This document shows positions 7,464 to 14,762 of a DNA stretch of 46,172 bases, piece after piece (position 1 is the first letter of the stretch; every line of letters starts with the position of its first letter). The stretch lies in NCBI GenBank assembly GCA_028713655.1, contig JAQTNW010000025.1, positions 1-46,172 on the forward strand, written 5' to 3'. The stretch is from Candidatus Methylacidiphilales bacterium (GTDB lineage Bacteria > Verrucomicrobiota > Verrucomicrobiia > Methylacidiphilales > JAAUTS01). Position numbers and translations under genes: made by a program. Under the pieces are notes generated by a model that saw only the letters and a list, made by a program, of their open reading frames with translations, ran no database searches and had not been told where the DNA came from.

Positions 7464-7892
7464 ATGACAACAGACCCCAACCTCTGGGCGAAACTGCACG
7501 GCGCCAGCACGCACTTTCCCGTCGCGCTGGCGCTGTCATCCGTGTTGTTTGACAGCCTGGCAATGGCGATCTCAAACCCCGAACGCCGGATGGGATTGCG
7601 CGCGGCCGGATTTTACGCGCTGATCCTCGGTGTCCTGGGCGCTTTTCCGGCTGTCATTTCCGGATTGGTCATGACCCGCTGGGATTCCCTGGGAAGCGGC
7701 CCCCTGCTTTGGCACCACTGCTTTGTCTGGCCTGCCTTTGGACTGATGGTTGGGCTGGCCGTGTGGCGGGCGCTGGCGCGCAACCAGGCTTCTTCCCGCG
7801 TATTTGCCATTTATCTCGCCTTGATGATACTCACGGCGGGATTGGTGGCGGCTGCAGGCTATTGGGGCGGCGAACTTTTATTGAACGGATGA
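7464..7892 (+). CDS. DUF2231-like integral membrane protein
   Basis: A 142-residue protein with four predicted transmembrane helices (around residues 18-37, 47-70, 84-102 and 113-138). Conserved polar residues sit in the membrane: LHGASTHFPVALAL near the N-terminus with His12 and His17, and LLWHHCFVWPAF with His84 and His85. This fits the DUF2231 family, whose histidines have been suggested to bind haem or metal. It lies 6 bases after the phosphoesterase gene and overlaps the cytochrome c gene by 4 bases, which supports a joint electron-transfer function. No biochemical role is established. Confidence 0.8.
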   Translation: MTTDPNLWAKLHGASTHFPVALALSSVLFDSLAMAISNPERRMGLRAAGFYALILGVLGAFPAVISGLVMTRWDSLGSGPLLWHHCFVWPAFGLMVGLAVWRALARNQASSRVFAIYLALMILTAGLVAAAGYWGGELLLNG

Positions 7893-8293
7893 CCGTCATG
7901 TCCGCTTTCGTGGAAAAAAATGCCGCGGGGCTGGGCGTCTTGTCGGGGGTGCTGGCCCTCGGCGCCGCTCTGGGTTTGGCGGAAATCATGAAAAGTCAGA
8001 CGCCAATCGGCCCGTTACCCGCTTCATCGGGGCCGGCTGCGACATTGACTGCCGCAGACAAGCAGGCCCTGGCAGCGCTCGGACGCGGCTACTTCATCCA
8101 AAGCTGCGCGCATTGCCATGGCGACGATGCCCGCGGCGATGAGGGGCCGAATTTGCACGGCTTGAAAATAAGCAACGCCCGGATCGAGCATAGGATCCGG
8201 AACGGGAGCAAGGGCAGGATGCCCTCCTTCGCCAAAAAATACGGGCCTGCCGGGATCGCGGCACTGCGCGAGTATTTGCGAACCTTGAATTAA
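7889..8293 (+). CDS. Membrane-anchored class I cytochrome c
   Basis: A 134-residue protein with an uncleaved N-terminal hydrophobic segment (residues about 12-34) that likely anchors it to the periplasmic face. The haem motif is CAHCH (Cys73, Cys76, His77) and the distal ligand is probably Met111 in GRMPSFAKKYG, the usual cytochrome c pattern. The ATG overlaps the previous stop (ATGA), showing coupling; the ORF open upstream to 7709 is a shadow of the DUF2231 gene. It probably passes electrons to or from the DUF2231 membrane protein. Confidence 0.9.
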   Translation: MTVMSAFVEKNAAGLGVLSGVLALGAALGLAEIMKSQTPIGPLPASSGPAATLTAADKQALAALGRGYFIQSCAHCHGDDARGDEGPNLHGLKISNARIEHRIRNGSKGRMPSFAKKYGPAGIAALREYLRTLN

Positions 8294-8355
8294 CCCGCAA
8301 GATATTCAGCCACAAAGCCGAACGCCGGGCGCGCTCGCACTCCCTTCCCGCTTAA

Positions 8356-8380
8356 AACTTTAAACTTAAGACTTGAAACT
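8356..8380 (+). repeat. AT-rich 25-base dispersed repeat, copy 1
   Basis: The sequence AACTTTAAACTTAAGACTTG (plus five bases) matches the reverse complement of 12369-12393 at 23 of 25 positions and that of 25661-25685 at about 20 of 25. All three copies lie between genes. Function unknown. Confidence 0.6.
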
Positions 8381-8395
8381 TCGAGAACATTCCCC

Positions 8396-8423
8396 TTGAC
8401 GTATATACCTAATTGAGTATGCA
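8396..8423 (+). promoter_or_regulatory. Promoter and possible ArsR operator of the ars operon
   Basis: TTGACG (8396-8401) and TATGCA (8418-8423) are separated by 16 bases and form a plausible housekeeping promoter. The spacer contains ATAC, 8 bases, GTAT, a weak dyad that could be the ArsR site. The ATG at 8430 is only 6 bases beyond the -10 element, so the transcript would be nearly leaderless; AGGA is 1 base from the ATG and too close to act as a normal ribosome binding site. Confidence 0.5.
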
Positions 8424-8429
8424 TAGGAC

Positions 8430-8822
8430 ATGAACCTCGTCCGGGTGTACCAATGTTTTTGCGATCAAACCCGCCTGCGCATCCTGCACCTGCTCCTGCG
8501 CTCGCCCCTTTGCGTCTGCCATTTCCAAAGCGTCCTGCGCGAACCGCAGGTGAAAATCTCCAAGCACCTGGCCTACCTCCGCGAGCACGGACTGGTCGAA
8601 GCCCGGCGCCATGAAAACTGGATGATCTACCAGTTGCCCTCCCATCGAACCGTCGAACTGGACGCCAACCTGAAATGCCTGCAGGACTGCGTTCAAACCG
8701 AACCCTCCTTCAAAAGGGACAAGGCCAGGCTGGACAAACTGATGGATTCCAAGGACGTAACCACCCTCTTGGCCGAAGGCTGCTGTCCCAGCGCCAGCCC
8801 GCTCAGAAAGAAGAGCAAATGA
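8430..8822 (+). CDS. arsR: ArsR-family arsenic-responsive repressor
   Basis: A 130-residue winged-helix repressor that leaves its operator when As(III) or Sb(III) binds. The DNA-binding helices include REPQVKISKHLAYLREHGLV and the wing EARRHENWMIYQLP. Metalloid ligands are probably Cys28 and Cys30 in PLCVCHF, at the classic ELCVCDL position, and perhaps the CC pair at 118-119 near the C-terminus. It is first in an arsR-arsC-acr3 operon and overlaps arsC. It likely controls the operon from the promoter immediately upstream. Confidence 0.93.
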   Translation: MNLVRVYQCFCDQTRLRILHLLLRSPLCVCHFQSVLREPQVKISKHLAYLREHGLVEARRHENWMIYQLPSHRTVELDANLKCLQDCVQTEPSFKRDKARLDKLMDSKDVTTLLAEGCCPSASPLRKKSK

Positions 8823-9319
8823 TGAAGACTCACAAACCATTCAAAATCCTGTTCCTTTGCACGGGCAACACGGCCCGCAGCATTCTGGCCGAATACCTGA
8901 TGAAACGCATCGGCCGCGACCGCTTCGAATCCTACAGCGCGGGCGCCAGCCCCAAAGGCCATGTGCATCCCATGTCCTTACGGGTGTTGAAGGAAATTTA
9001 TAAAATCGACACGACGGGAGCCCGCAGCAAGTCGTGGGACGAATTCAAAGAGGCCGGCATCGTCTTTGATTTTGTCATTACGGTTTGCGACAACGCCCGC
9101 GAATCCTGCCCGATCTGGCCCGGCCAGCCGATAGTGGCGCATTGGGGTTCCCCGGACCCGGCGGCATTCGAGGGCAGCGAAAAGGAACAATATGAACTTT
9201 TCCGCAAGGTCGCCCTGCAAATCCAACGCCGCATCGAGCTGTTTACCAGCCTGCCCCTTGAAAAGCTGGACCGGTTGCGACTGGCCGAAATGACGCGCGA
9301 GATCGGGGAAAAAGAATGA
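8819..9319 (+). CDS. arsC: Arsenate reductase, thioredoxin-coupled low-molecular-weight phosphatase type
   Basis: A 166-residue enzyme reducing arsenate to arsenite for export. The CX5R phosphate loop is CTGNTAR (Cys14-Arg20) and the two resolving cysteines are Cys90 and Cys97 in VCDNARESCPIWPG, the triple-cysteine arrangement of the thioredoxin-dependent ArsC class. HWGSPDPA supplies the general acid Asp. Two starts are close together: ATG at 8819 overlapping the arsR stop, or ATG at 8822. I keep the first, as ATGA overlaps are used throughout this operon. Confidence 0.95.
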   Translation: MMKTHKPFKILFLCTGNTARSILAEYLMKRIGRDRFESYSAGASPKGHVHPMSLRVLKEIYKIDTTGARSKSWDEFKEAGIVFDFVITVCDNARESCPIWPGQPIVAHWGSPDPAAFEGSEKEQYELFRKVALQIQRRIELFTSLPLEKLDRLRLAEMTREIGEKE

Positions 9320-10374
9320 GCGAGAAAAAGCGGCTGCCATTTTTTGAGCGGTATTTGTCGCTCTGGGTATTCCTCTGCATGATCGCCGGGGTGGTCCTGG
9401 GCGCGCTGTTGCCGGAGGCAACGACCACTCTCAGCAATCTGGAATTTGTGCGGGGCTCGCACGTCAACGCGCCCATCGCCGTGCTGATCTGGCTGATGAT
9501 CTATCCGATGATGTTGAAAGTCGATTTCGGCGCGCTCGGCGGCGTGGCCCGCAAACCCAAGGGCCTGATGGTGACCCTCATTGTCAACTGGCTGGTGAAA
9601 CCGTTCAGCATGGCCTTTCTCGCCTGGCTGTTCATGCAGCACCTGTTCAAAGGCTGGATCGACGCCGAAACAGGCAAAAGCTACACGGCTGGGTTGATTA
9701 TATTAGCAGCAGCGCCTTGCACGGCCATGGTGTTCGTCTGGTCTTATCTCACCGATGGCGATCCCGTCTATACCCTGGTGCAGGTGGCGGTAAACGACTT
9801 GATCATGCTCGTGGCCTTTGCGCCCATCGTCATGTTTCTGTGCGGCGTCGCAAATGTAATCGTGCCATCGAAGGTGCTCATCACCTCGGTGGTGGTGTTT
9901 ATTGTCATCCCTTTGGCAGCCGGTTGGTTGACTCGCGTGTTGCTGATCCGGACGCACGGGCCCGAATGGTTTGAGAAACAATTCCTGCCCAAATTCCATC
10001 CCCTGGCGATCACGGCCCTTCTGCTGACCCTGGTTTTGATCTTTGCGTTCCAGTCTGAAAATCTGAGAACGAAGTGGCTGGCCGTTGCGCTGATTGCCGT
10101 CCCGATCATCATCCAGGTTTATTTCAACAGCAGCCTGGCCTATCTGGCCATGCGCTGGTTCAAGGTGGAACACAACGTGGCGGCACCGGGCGCATTGATA
10201 GGCGCCAGTAACTTTTTCGAACTGGCGGTGGCGGTGGCCATCACGCTTTTCGGCCCCAGCTCGGGCGCCGCGCTGGCTACGGTCGTGGGCGTGCTGGTGG
10301 AAGTGCCGGTGATGCTCTCCGTCTGCCATGTCTGCAACCGGACAAGGCATTGGTTTCCGGCAGCACGGGTTTAG
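9316..10374 (+). CDS. acr3: Arsenite efflux transporter of the ACR3 family
   Basis: A 352-residue inner-membrane protein with ten predicted helices that exports As(OH)3 produced by ArsC. Diagnostic features are the cysteine in the fourth helix (AAAPCTAMVFVWS, Cys135) and the glutamate in VLVEVPVML near residue 330, both conserved and needed for transport in ACR3. NDLIMLVAFAP and NFFELAVAVAI are also family signatures. The start overlaps the arsC stop by 4 bases. Often called arsB in annotations, but the sequence is ACR3, not the unrelated ArsB. Confidence 0.95.
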   Translation: MSEKKRLPFFERYLSLWVFLCMIAGVVLGALLPEATTTLSNLEFVRGSHVNAPIAVLIWLMIYPMMLKVDFGALGGVARKPKGLMVTLIVNWLVKPFSMAFLAWLFMQHLFKGWIDAETGKSYTAGLIILAAAPCTAMVFVWSYLTDGDPVYTLVQVAVNDLIMLVAFAPIVMFLCGVANVIVPSKVLITSVVVFIVIPLAAGWLTRVLLIRTHGPEWFEKQFLPKFHPLAITALLLTLVLIFAFQSENLRTKWLAVALIAVPIIIQVYFNSSLAYLAMRWFKVEHNVAAPGALIGASNFFELAVAVAITLFGPSSGAALATVVGVLVEVPVMLSVCHVCNRTRHWFPAARV

Positions 10375-10433
10375 ATACAGAAAAGTTTAACACAGAGGGC
10401 ATAAGACGCCAAGGCGCGGAGTATATGAACGAT

Positions 10434-10482
10434 ACTCTTACTCTTAATCCTAATCTTACTCTATCTCTATCTCAAACTCTTG
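10434..10482 (+). repeat. Inverted repeat arm, left (pair with 12672-12713)
   Basis: TCTTACTCTTAATCCT, then TCTTACTC and ATCTCAAACTCTTG, appear here and, in reverse complement and same order, at 12672-12713. The match is about 38 bases, with a 6-7 base difference in the middle. The two arms bracket the accessory block with DUF3828, PH-domain and prepilin-like genes. Confidence 0.65.
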
Positions 10483-10641
10483 GAAGCTAACACAAGGTCT
10501 CGCGCCAATCACGTCCGCCACCGGAGAGATTCGACCGGAGTGCGAGCAAAACACGCGAAATTGGAAGCACTGTTTTCTCACAGAGCCACAAAGAACACGG
10601 AGGAAAAACCTGGACCTTGTTGAAATTCAAAATGTTAGTTA

Positions 10642-10716
10642 AAACGGCAACGCCGTTTCGTCTTTGAGCCCAGGGTTGCCACGCCGAAGCGTAGCGAAGG
10701 CGGGAGCTACCCTGGG
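10642..10716. repeat. REP-like element of two hairpins
   Basis: Stem 1 is AAACGGC-aac-GCCGTTT (10642-10658). Stem 2 is CCCAGGGT (10669-10676) pairing with ACCCTGGG (10709-10716) around a 32-base loop that is itself GC-rich. No poly-T follows, so it is not a standard terminator. Confidence 0.6.
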
Positions 10717-10862
10717 TAAAATCAAAAAATCATCCCGAACCCTGAAAGCGGTTCCGGCAACCTCTTGCGCAGAGTCGCCGAGTACACAGAAGAACTCAAA
10801 TTTTGACAGGATGAACCCCGAAATACTTCGGGGCAGGCAGGATTTACAGGATGGGCGCAATA

Positions 10863-11342
10863 TTACTTCCCGCTCAAGAATCCGATCAAATGCCTGCCGC
10901 CCGCATACTTGATGTCGGAAATTTTCCAACCCCCTTTTGTGAGAACAAGAAGAAAGGTGATTTCGGTTTTATGGCCCATGTTTTCAAACGAAGCAATCAC
11001 TTCTGCGGAGTCTTTCTCGGACTTGGATTTTCGAAGCGAAAACTTTTTGATGTCCATGTCTTGCGCGTCGTACAGGGGATCGCCGTCGAGAGCGCCCACT
11101 TCGCCTTTTGACGTCACCGCGTCCTTCCAGATAAGTTGAGCCAGGGGTTCCGCAAAATACCTGTTCACCACTTCATGATCCTTGGTTTGGGAAAATGGGC
11201 TGTGGTTGTTGGCATCCAGTTTATAAAGATCGGAAACCACACTTTCGGGTGACGATGGGGCGCTCGATCCCGGCATTTCAGCCATCAATTGCCGGCCGGC
11301 CAATGTTATAACAATCAGTGGCAGTATAAGGTTAAGTTTCAT
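10863..11342 (-). CDS. Secreted DUF3828-like protein
   Basis: A 159-residue protein with a signal peptide (MKLNLILPLIVITLAGRQLMA). The mature part resembles DUF3828 / NTF2-like proteins: a helix SPESVVSDLYKLDA, then VVNRYFAEPLAQLIWKD, DPLYDAQDM and a closing sheet ITFLLVLTKGGWKISDIKY. The function of the family is not known; such folds often bind small ligands or act as immunity-type proteins. It sits alone in the accessory block, and base composition is lower in GC than its neighbours. Confidence 0.7.
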   Translation of the reverse strand: MKLNLILPLIVITLAGRQLMAEMPGSSAPSSPESVVSDLYKLDANNHSPFSQTKDHEVVNRYFAEPLAQLIWKDAVTSKGEVGALDGDPLYDAQDMDIKKFSLRKSKSEKDSAEVIASFENMGHKTEITFLLVLTKGGWKISDIKYAGGRHLIGFLSGK

Positions 11343-11359
11343 GGTTTTGTGCCAGCGTG

Positions 11360-11406
11360 CAAGCTCATCTGTGGCGACCGTCGCCCGCCCATAACTACAG
11401 TGCTTG
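11360..11406. repeat. Imperfect palindrome resembling an attC site (copy A)
   Basis: Nested arms CAAGC (11360-11364)/GCTTG (11402-11406), CTGT (11369-11372)/ACAG (11397-11400) and GGCGA (11373-11377)/TCGCC (11381-11385) make one long imperfect hairpin, unpaired mainly on one side. The wording GCAAGCTCA and TGCTTG resembles integron attC arms, but a proper RYYYAAC box is missing. It could also simply be a transcript-end hairpin of the minus-strand gene that stops at 11408. Confidence 0.3.
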
Positions 11407-11407
11407 A

Positions 11408-11974
11408 TTAGATTGTTGTTCCTGTTTTCTTCTGTGTCTGCCTAATTAAATCATAGGTTTCTTTGGCACGTTCAATCATTTCAAAAGCTGGAGCGATATA
11501 CTGAGTAGAACCAGGCCACCCAGCAGGAAGCCGTTGCGAAAATGGAGCCTGTGGCCCAAAAGTAATCGTGCCGCTACCATCTTGGCGCTCAGCCAACGAT
11601 ATCTCGTTCAATCCAGACAATTGCAGGGACTTTGTTTGTCGAGAGAATAGCCCGCTGACGATAATGACCCGATCCGTGGTAACACCATAAAAAGTACGAG
11701 TACGAATCTTTGCATCCACAATGAATCGTCCGAAAACGATATATAACCCAACCAGAACGAAGGGAACTCCCCAAAGCTTGAAGAAGAATGGCGCACCTGT
11801 ACTAAAAACACTGGACTCCCAAAAAATTGCAAATCCACACCAAAGCAAACTGAACGGGATCATAAAACCATCGGATGAACGTAGTCGAAAGCCTTGGCCT
11901 GGCTGTCCTGTCCACAAGATCTTCTCGCTCTGGCTCAACTCGCGCGCTATTTCTGAATTTGCTGTATTGTACAT
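11408..11974 (-). CDS. Membrane protein with bacterial PH domain
   Basis: A 188-residue protein from the ATG at 11974 (a GTG at 11989 would add five residues; neither has a Shine-Dalgarno). It begins with a cytosolic segment SEKILWTGQPGQGF, has two membrane helices (about 37-54 and 64-81), then a PH-like domain: TRTFYGVTTDRVIIVSGLFS, the LSGLNEISL strand, and SGTITFGPQAPF. The W-x-G-x-P motif near the start is typical of bPH_2 / DUF304-like proteins. Function unknown, perhaps membrane stress sensing. It is flanked by attC-like palindromes. A second, more compact bPH protein lies at 12805-13188. Confidence 0.72.
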   Translation of the reverse strand: MYNTANSEIARELSQSEKILWTGQPGQGFRLRSSDGFMIPFSLLWCGFAIFWESSVFSTGAPFFFKLWGVPFVLVGLYIVFGRFIVDAKIRTRTFYGVTTDRVIIVSGLFSRQTKSLQLSGLNEISLAERQDGSGTITFGPQAPFSQRLPAGWPGSTQYIAPAFEMIERAKETYDLIRQTQKKTGTTI

Positions 11975-11987
11975 AAATTGCTTTGTC

Positions 11988-12091
11988 ACTTAACGCCAAG
12001 CTCACCCACGGTTCTCCGGGAGCGGCGGCTCAGCATGCGCGCAAGTAGATGCCGAGACGCTGCAGGCTTTTGAGTAGATGCCTTGTTCGGT
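11988..12091 (+). repeat. attC-like recombination site (copy B)
   Basis: A 104-base imperfect palindrome. The left end ACTTAAC (11988-11994) fits the RYYYAAC box and is followed by CAAG-CTCA (11997-12004). The right end has TGAG (12071-12074), CTTG (12082-12085) and GTTCGGT (12085-12091), close to GTTRRRY with one mismatch. Arms pair with extra unpaired bases on one side, as in integron cassette attC sites. The length is in the normal range. No integrase gene is in the window. Confidence 0.4.
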
Positions 12092-12127
12092 TTTTTCATC
12101 TCTTCCGAGGTTTTGTGTATATGGAAA

Positions 12128-12316
12128 CTAGCCAAAAAATAAGCAAAAATCCGGATATATATAGCATCTAAGCCAAAGTGGCATTCCCAACTTCTCCATG
12201 CCGGTGTCTAGCCGTGAACTCAGTCCAGCGGCAACGCCAATACGAAGTAGCCATATACAAATAAGGCTTGTAATGGCAAAAGACATGGCGACCTCGACTA
12301 ATGTGGCGCCTCTCAT
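12128..12316 (-). pseudogene. Prepilin-like N-terminal fragment
   Basis: A 62-codon ORF starting MRGATLVEVAMSFAITSL. The residues RG|ATLVE with Glu at +5 and the hydrophobic helix after it match a type IV prepilin/pseudopilin signal cut by a prepilin peptidase. After about 45 residues the sequence turns into CYIYPDFCLFFG and stops, unlike a pilin body. A normal pseudopilin is over 100 residues, so this is probably a truncated or frameshifted gene. No pilus assembly genes are nearby. Confidence 0.4.
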
Positions 12317-12368
12317 ATTTATACCAAACAAGGGGTTCATCGAACAAATCCTGTGTATCTTAAAAAGA

Positions 12369-12393
12369 GTTTTAAGTCTTATGTTTAAAGTTC
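12369..12393 (-). repeat. AT-rich 25-base dispersed repeat, copy 2
   Basis: The reverse complement begins AACTTTAAACATAAGACTTA and differs from 8356-8380 at two positions only. Confidence 0.6.
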
Positions 12394-12464
12394 AAAGCTT
12401 TTTTTTGCGTATTTCGTGGTCGGCTTTTAACGCCGTGGATTCGCGTACGATCCTGCGTTAGTGC

Positions 12465-12547
12465 GCCCTTTCAGGGCTTGAGGCGTGGTGTACGTTGATG
12501 TACCTGGGGCTATGCCCCAGGCTGGTATAAATCCGCACCTTCAGTGC
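12465..12547. repeat. REP-like element of three consecutive hairpins
   Basis: GCCCT-ttc-AGGGC (12465-12477), CCTGGGGC-tat-GCCCCAGG (12503-12521) and GCAC-cttca-GTGC (12535-12547) follow at similar spacing. Serial short palindromes of this type are typical of repetitive extragenic palindromes that REP-associated transposases can mobilise. No such transposase is present here. Confidence 0.6.
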
Positions 12548-12671
12548 TTTTGACCTCCATAGTTTTCAGCGACCGGGGTCAGGGTCTTTGACTATCAACC
12601 CGTAGCGTCCCGCGTGGTCACGTTCCGCGAAGCGCGGTCACAGGACTTGCCGCGAGAACTTGTTCAACTTT

Positions 12672-12713
12672 CAAGAGTTTGAGATGGAGTAAGAGAAGGA
12701 TTAAGAGTAAGAT
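12672..12713 (-). repeat. Inverted repeat arm, right (pair with 10434-10482)
   Basis: Reverse complement of the left arm: it reads CAAGAGTTTGAGAT, then GGATTAAGAGTAAGA on the plus strand. The pair encloses about 2.2 kb. Confidence 0.65.
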
Positions 12714-12804
12714 TTTCTTCCGTGTTTAGGCTGATATCAAGCCGCCTCCCGCAGTTTTAACTCGTCCTATCTTCTTCAATCAGGCATCATGACCGGCAGA
12801 AAAT

Positions 12805-13188
12805 ATGAACGCTGAAGAAACCGTCTGGTCCGGGCATCCATCACACTGGCACTATTTTTGGGCATGGTTCTGGGGTCTCGTCCTGGCCGTTGTACTGGTC
12901 GGCCTTTTCATTATCGCCTGGATCTACCTGGACAGATCCAGGCGCACCTACATCGTAACAACCCGGAAGGTGATTCTGGAGTGGGGCTTGTTTGCCAAGA
13001 GCTCAAACGAAGTGCGTATTGCGGATATCAGAAGCATCAACGTCATAAAACACGGTTTATTGGGATTGTTGGGCGTTGGCGATATTGAGTTTTCCTCCGC
13101 CGCAACCGACAAGGCCGAAATCGTCTTCGCATCGATTTCAGGGGCCACGGAAGTCCGGGATCTGGTCAGAAAATATCAGGACGCGTGA
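12805..13188 (+). CDS. Small membrane protein with bacterial PH domain
   Basis: A 127-residue protein. It opens MNAEETVWSGHPSHW, has one long transmembrane stretch (about 18-43, WAWFWGLVLAVVLVGLFIIA), then a bPH_2 domain (RRTYIVTTRKVILEWGLFAK, EVRIADIRSINVIKHG, LLGVGDIEFSSAATDKAEIV). The order of motifs matches the PH domain of bacterial membrane proteins such as YdbT/YvcR-like families. Monocistronic. No function is known. It is similar in design to 11408-11974 but too different for a recent duplicate. Confidence 0.82.
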   Translation: MNAEETVWSGHPSHWHYFWAWFWGLVLAVVLVGLFIIAWIYLDRSRRTYIVTTRKVILEWGLFAKSSNEVRIADIRSINVIKHGLLGLLGVGDIEFSSAATDKAEIVFASISGATEVRDLVRKYQDA

Positions 13189-13221
13189 TTAGAGGCGGCG
13201 ACTAAATGCAGAATCGAAGAA

Positions 13222-13262
13222 CCTTCCGGCAGGATGCCGGAAGGAGCAGGCGGGACGCCTGC
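13222..13262. repeat. Two tandem GC-rich hairpins (REP-like)
   Basis: CCTTCCGGCA-gga-TGCCGGAAGG (13222-13244) is directly followed by GCAGGCG-gga-CGCCTGC (13246-13262). Both have the loop GGA. A very similar two-hairpin arrangement lies at 39690-39742. No T-run follows, though it could still slow transcription between the PH gene and the convergent icd. Confidence 0.65.
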
Positions 13263-13318
13263 GCTCCCGTTCAACACCAAAACAAATCCGCCTACTGCTC
13301 AATTTTTGCGTATTTTGT

Positions 13319-13374
13319 TCGCACACGGACGAATCCATCCTCTGCGTTCTCTGCGACTCTGCGGTGAATCCTGC
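13319..13374. repeat. Degenerate intergenic repeat (CRCAGAG family)
   Basis: CCTCTGCGTTCTCTGCGACT and TCTGCGGTGAATCC recall the wording of 4846-4978 in the opposite orientation. No coding content. Confidence 0.5.
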
Positions 13375-13383
13375 TTCGCTGAC

Positions 13384-14622
13384 TTACATCCGCTGGATGA
13401 TGGTATCGCCGAACTTGGAGCACTTGACTTCGCTTGAGCCGGGGATCAGCCGCGCGAGATCATAGGTCACCACCTTGTCATCGATGGATTTTTCAAGTCC
13501 CTTGATGATCAGATCGGCGGCTTCGTTCCAACCCAGATAGCGCAGCATCATTTCACCCGAAAGAATGACCGAGCCCGGGTTGACCTTGTCCAGGCCCGCA
13601 TATTTGGGGGCGGTGCCGTGCGTGGCTTCGAAAACCGCGTGGCCGGTGATGTAATTGATGTTTCCGCCGGGAGCGATGCCGATGCCGCCGACTTGCGCGG
13701 CCAGCGCATCAGAAATATAATCGCCGTTCAGATTCAAGGTGGCGATCACTTCATATTCCGAGGGCCGTGTGAGAATTTGCTGGAGGAACGCGTCGGCGAT
13801 CACATCCTTCACTATCAAGCCGTTGGGCAGCTTGCACCACGGCCCGCCGTCGATCTCCACGCCGCCGAATTCCTTCTTGGCCAGTTCATAGCCCCAGTCG
13901 CGGAAGCCCCCCTCGGTGAACTTCATGATGTTGCCCTTGTGCACCAGCGTGAGACTCTTGCGCTTATGGGCGATGGCATATTGAATGGCGGAACGCACCA
14001 GCCGCTCCGTGCCTTCCTGCGAAACCGGTTTGATGCCGATGCCGGAACTTTCCGGGAAACGCACTTTCTTATAACGGTCCGGAAATTTTTCCTTGATGAA
14101 AGCGAGAATCGCCTTGGTTTCGTCCGTGCCGGCTTTGAATTCGATGCCGGCATAGATGTCCTCGGTGTTTTCACGGAAAATCACCATGTTGACATGTTCC
14201 GGGTGCTTGACCGGGCTTTCGATGCCGTTGAAGTAACGGACCGGGCGCAGACAGACGTAGAGATCGAGTTCCTGACGCAGGGCGACGTTGAGGGAGCGGA
14301 TGCCGCCGCCAACCGGCGTGGTCAGCGGGCCTTTGATGCCGACCAGATATTTGCGGAAGGCATCGAGCGTCTCCGCAGGCAGCCAGTTGCCGGTTTTCTT
14401 AAACGCTTTTTCACCCGCCAAAACTTCCAGCCATTCGAGTTTGCGTTTGCCGCCGTACGCTTTTTCGACAGCCGCATCAAAGACGCGGACCGAAGCGGCC
14501 CAGATGTCGGGACCGGTGCCATCGCCTTCAATGAAGGGAATGACGGGGTGATCCGGGACGGTCAGTTTGCCGTTCTGAATCTGGATGGCATTAGCTGCGG
14601 ACGGGGTTTTGCTTGAAGACAT
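13384..14622 (-). CDS. icd: NADP-dependent isocitrate dehydrogenase
   Basis: A 412-residue TCA-cycle enzyme converting isocitrate to 2-oxoglutarate and CO2 with NADP+. It follows E. coli Icd closely: [20 protein letters not shown] carries the regulatory/substrate Ser, [31 protein letters not shown] with the catalytic Lys, [27 protein letters not shown], and HGTAPKYAG for the cofactor. The ending FGDTIIQRM is also like E. coli. The serine at the E. coli phosphorylation site is kept, but no AceK kinase gene is seen here. It is divergent from the DUF971 operon. Confidence 0.97.
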   Translation of the reverse strand: MSSSKTPSAANAIQIQNGKLTVPDHPVIPFIEGDGTGPDIWAASVRVFDAAVEKAYGGKRKLEWLEVLAGEKAFKKTGNWLPAETLDAFRKYLVGIKGPLTTPVGGGIRSLNVALRQELDLYVCLRPVRYFNGIESPVKHPEHVNMVIFRENTEDIYAGIEFKAGTDETKAILAFIKEKFPDRYKKVRFPESSGIGIKPVSQEGTERLVRSAIQYAIAHKRKSLTLVHKGNIMKFTEGGFRDWGYELAKKEFGGVEIDGGPWCKLPNGLIVKDVIADAFLQQILTRPSEYEVIATLNLNGDYISDALAAQVGGIGIAPGGNINYITGHAVFEATHGTAPKYAGLDKVNPGSVILSGEMMLRYLGWNEAADLIIKGLEKSIDDKVVTYDLARLIPGSSEVKCSKFGDTIIQRM

Positions 14623-14762
14623 AATAAATGAACGTAGAGGCCGGAGCTTGCGGATATCAAGCTGAATTTAAGATATCGATCAATTCCCCCGCCGGGTGAA
14701 GCTGCCCAACCTTGTGGATGGGGGCTCTTGCATGTCCCCCGCCATTCGGGTTAACTCATGGG

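Larger units (their letters stand above)
10375..10862. other. 488-base intergenic region packed with degenerate repeats and hairpins
   Basis: No coding region is seen. It holds repeat wording CACAGAGGGCATAAGACGCC (near 10391) and CACAGAGCCACAAAGAACAC (near 10576), one arm of a long inverted repeat (10434-10482), a two-hairpin REP-like element (10642-10716), and a hairpin CCCCGAA-atac-TTCGGGG at 10816-10833 embedded in a CAGGAT-rich stretch. It separates the ars operon from the convergent DUF3828 gene. Confidence 0.7.
12317..12804. other. Non-coding region with REP-like and AT-rich repeats
   Basis: 488 bases without a recognisable gene. It contains the AT-rich repeat copy 2 (12369-12393), a three-hairpin REP-like element (12465-12547), two near-direct repeats GCGTGGTCAC and GCGCGGTCAC around 12618-12642, and the right inverted repeat arm (12672-12713). 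A GTTTTTAAGAGTTTTAA-type AT-rich stretch precedes them. Confidence 0.7.
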
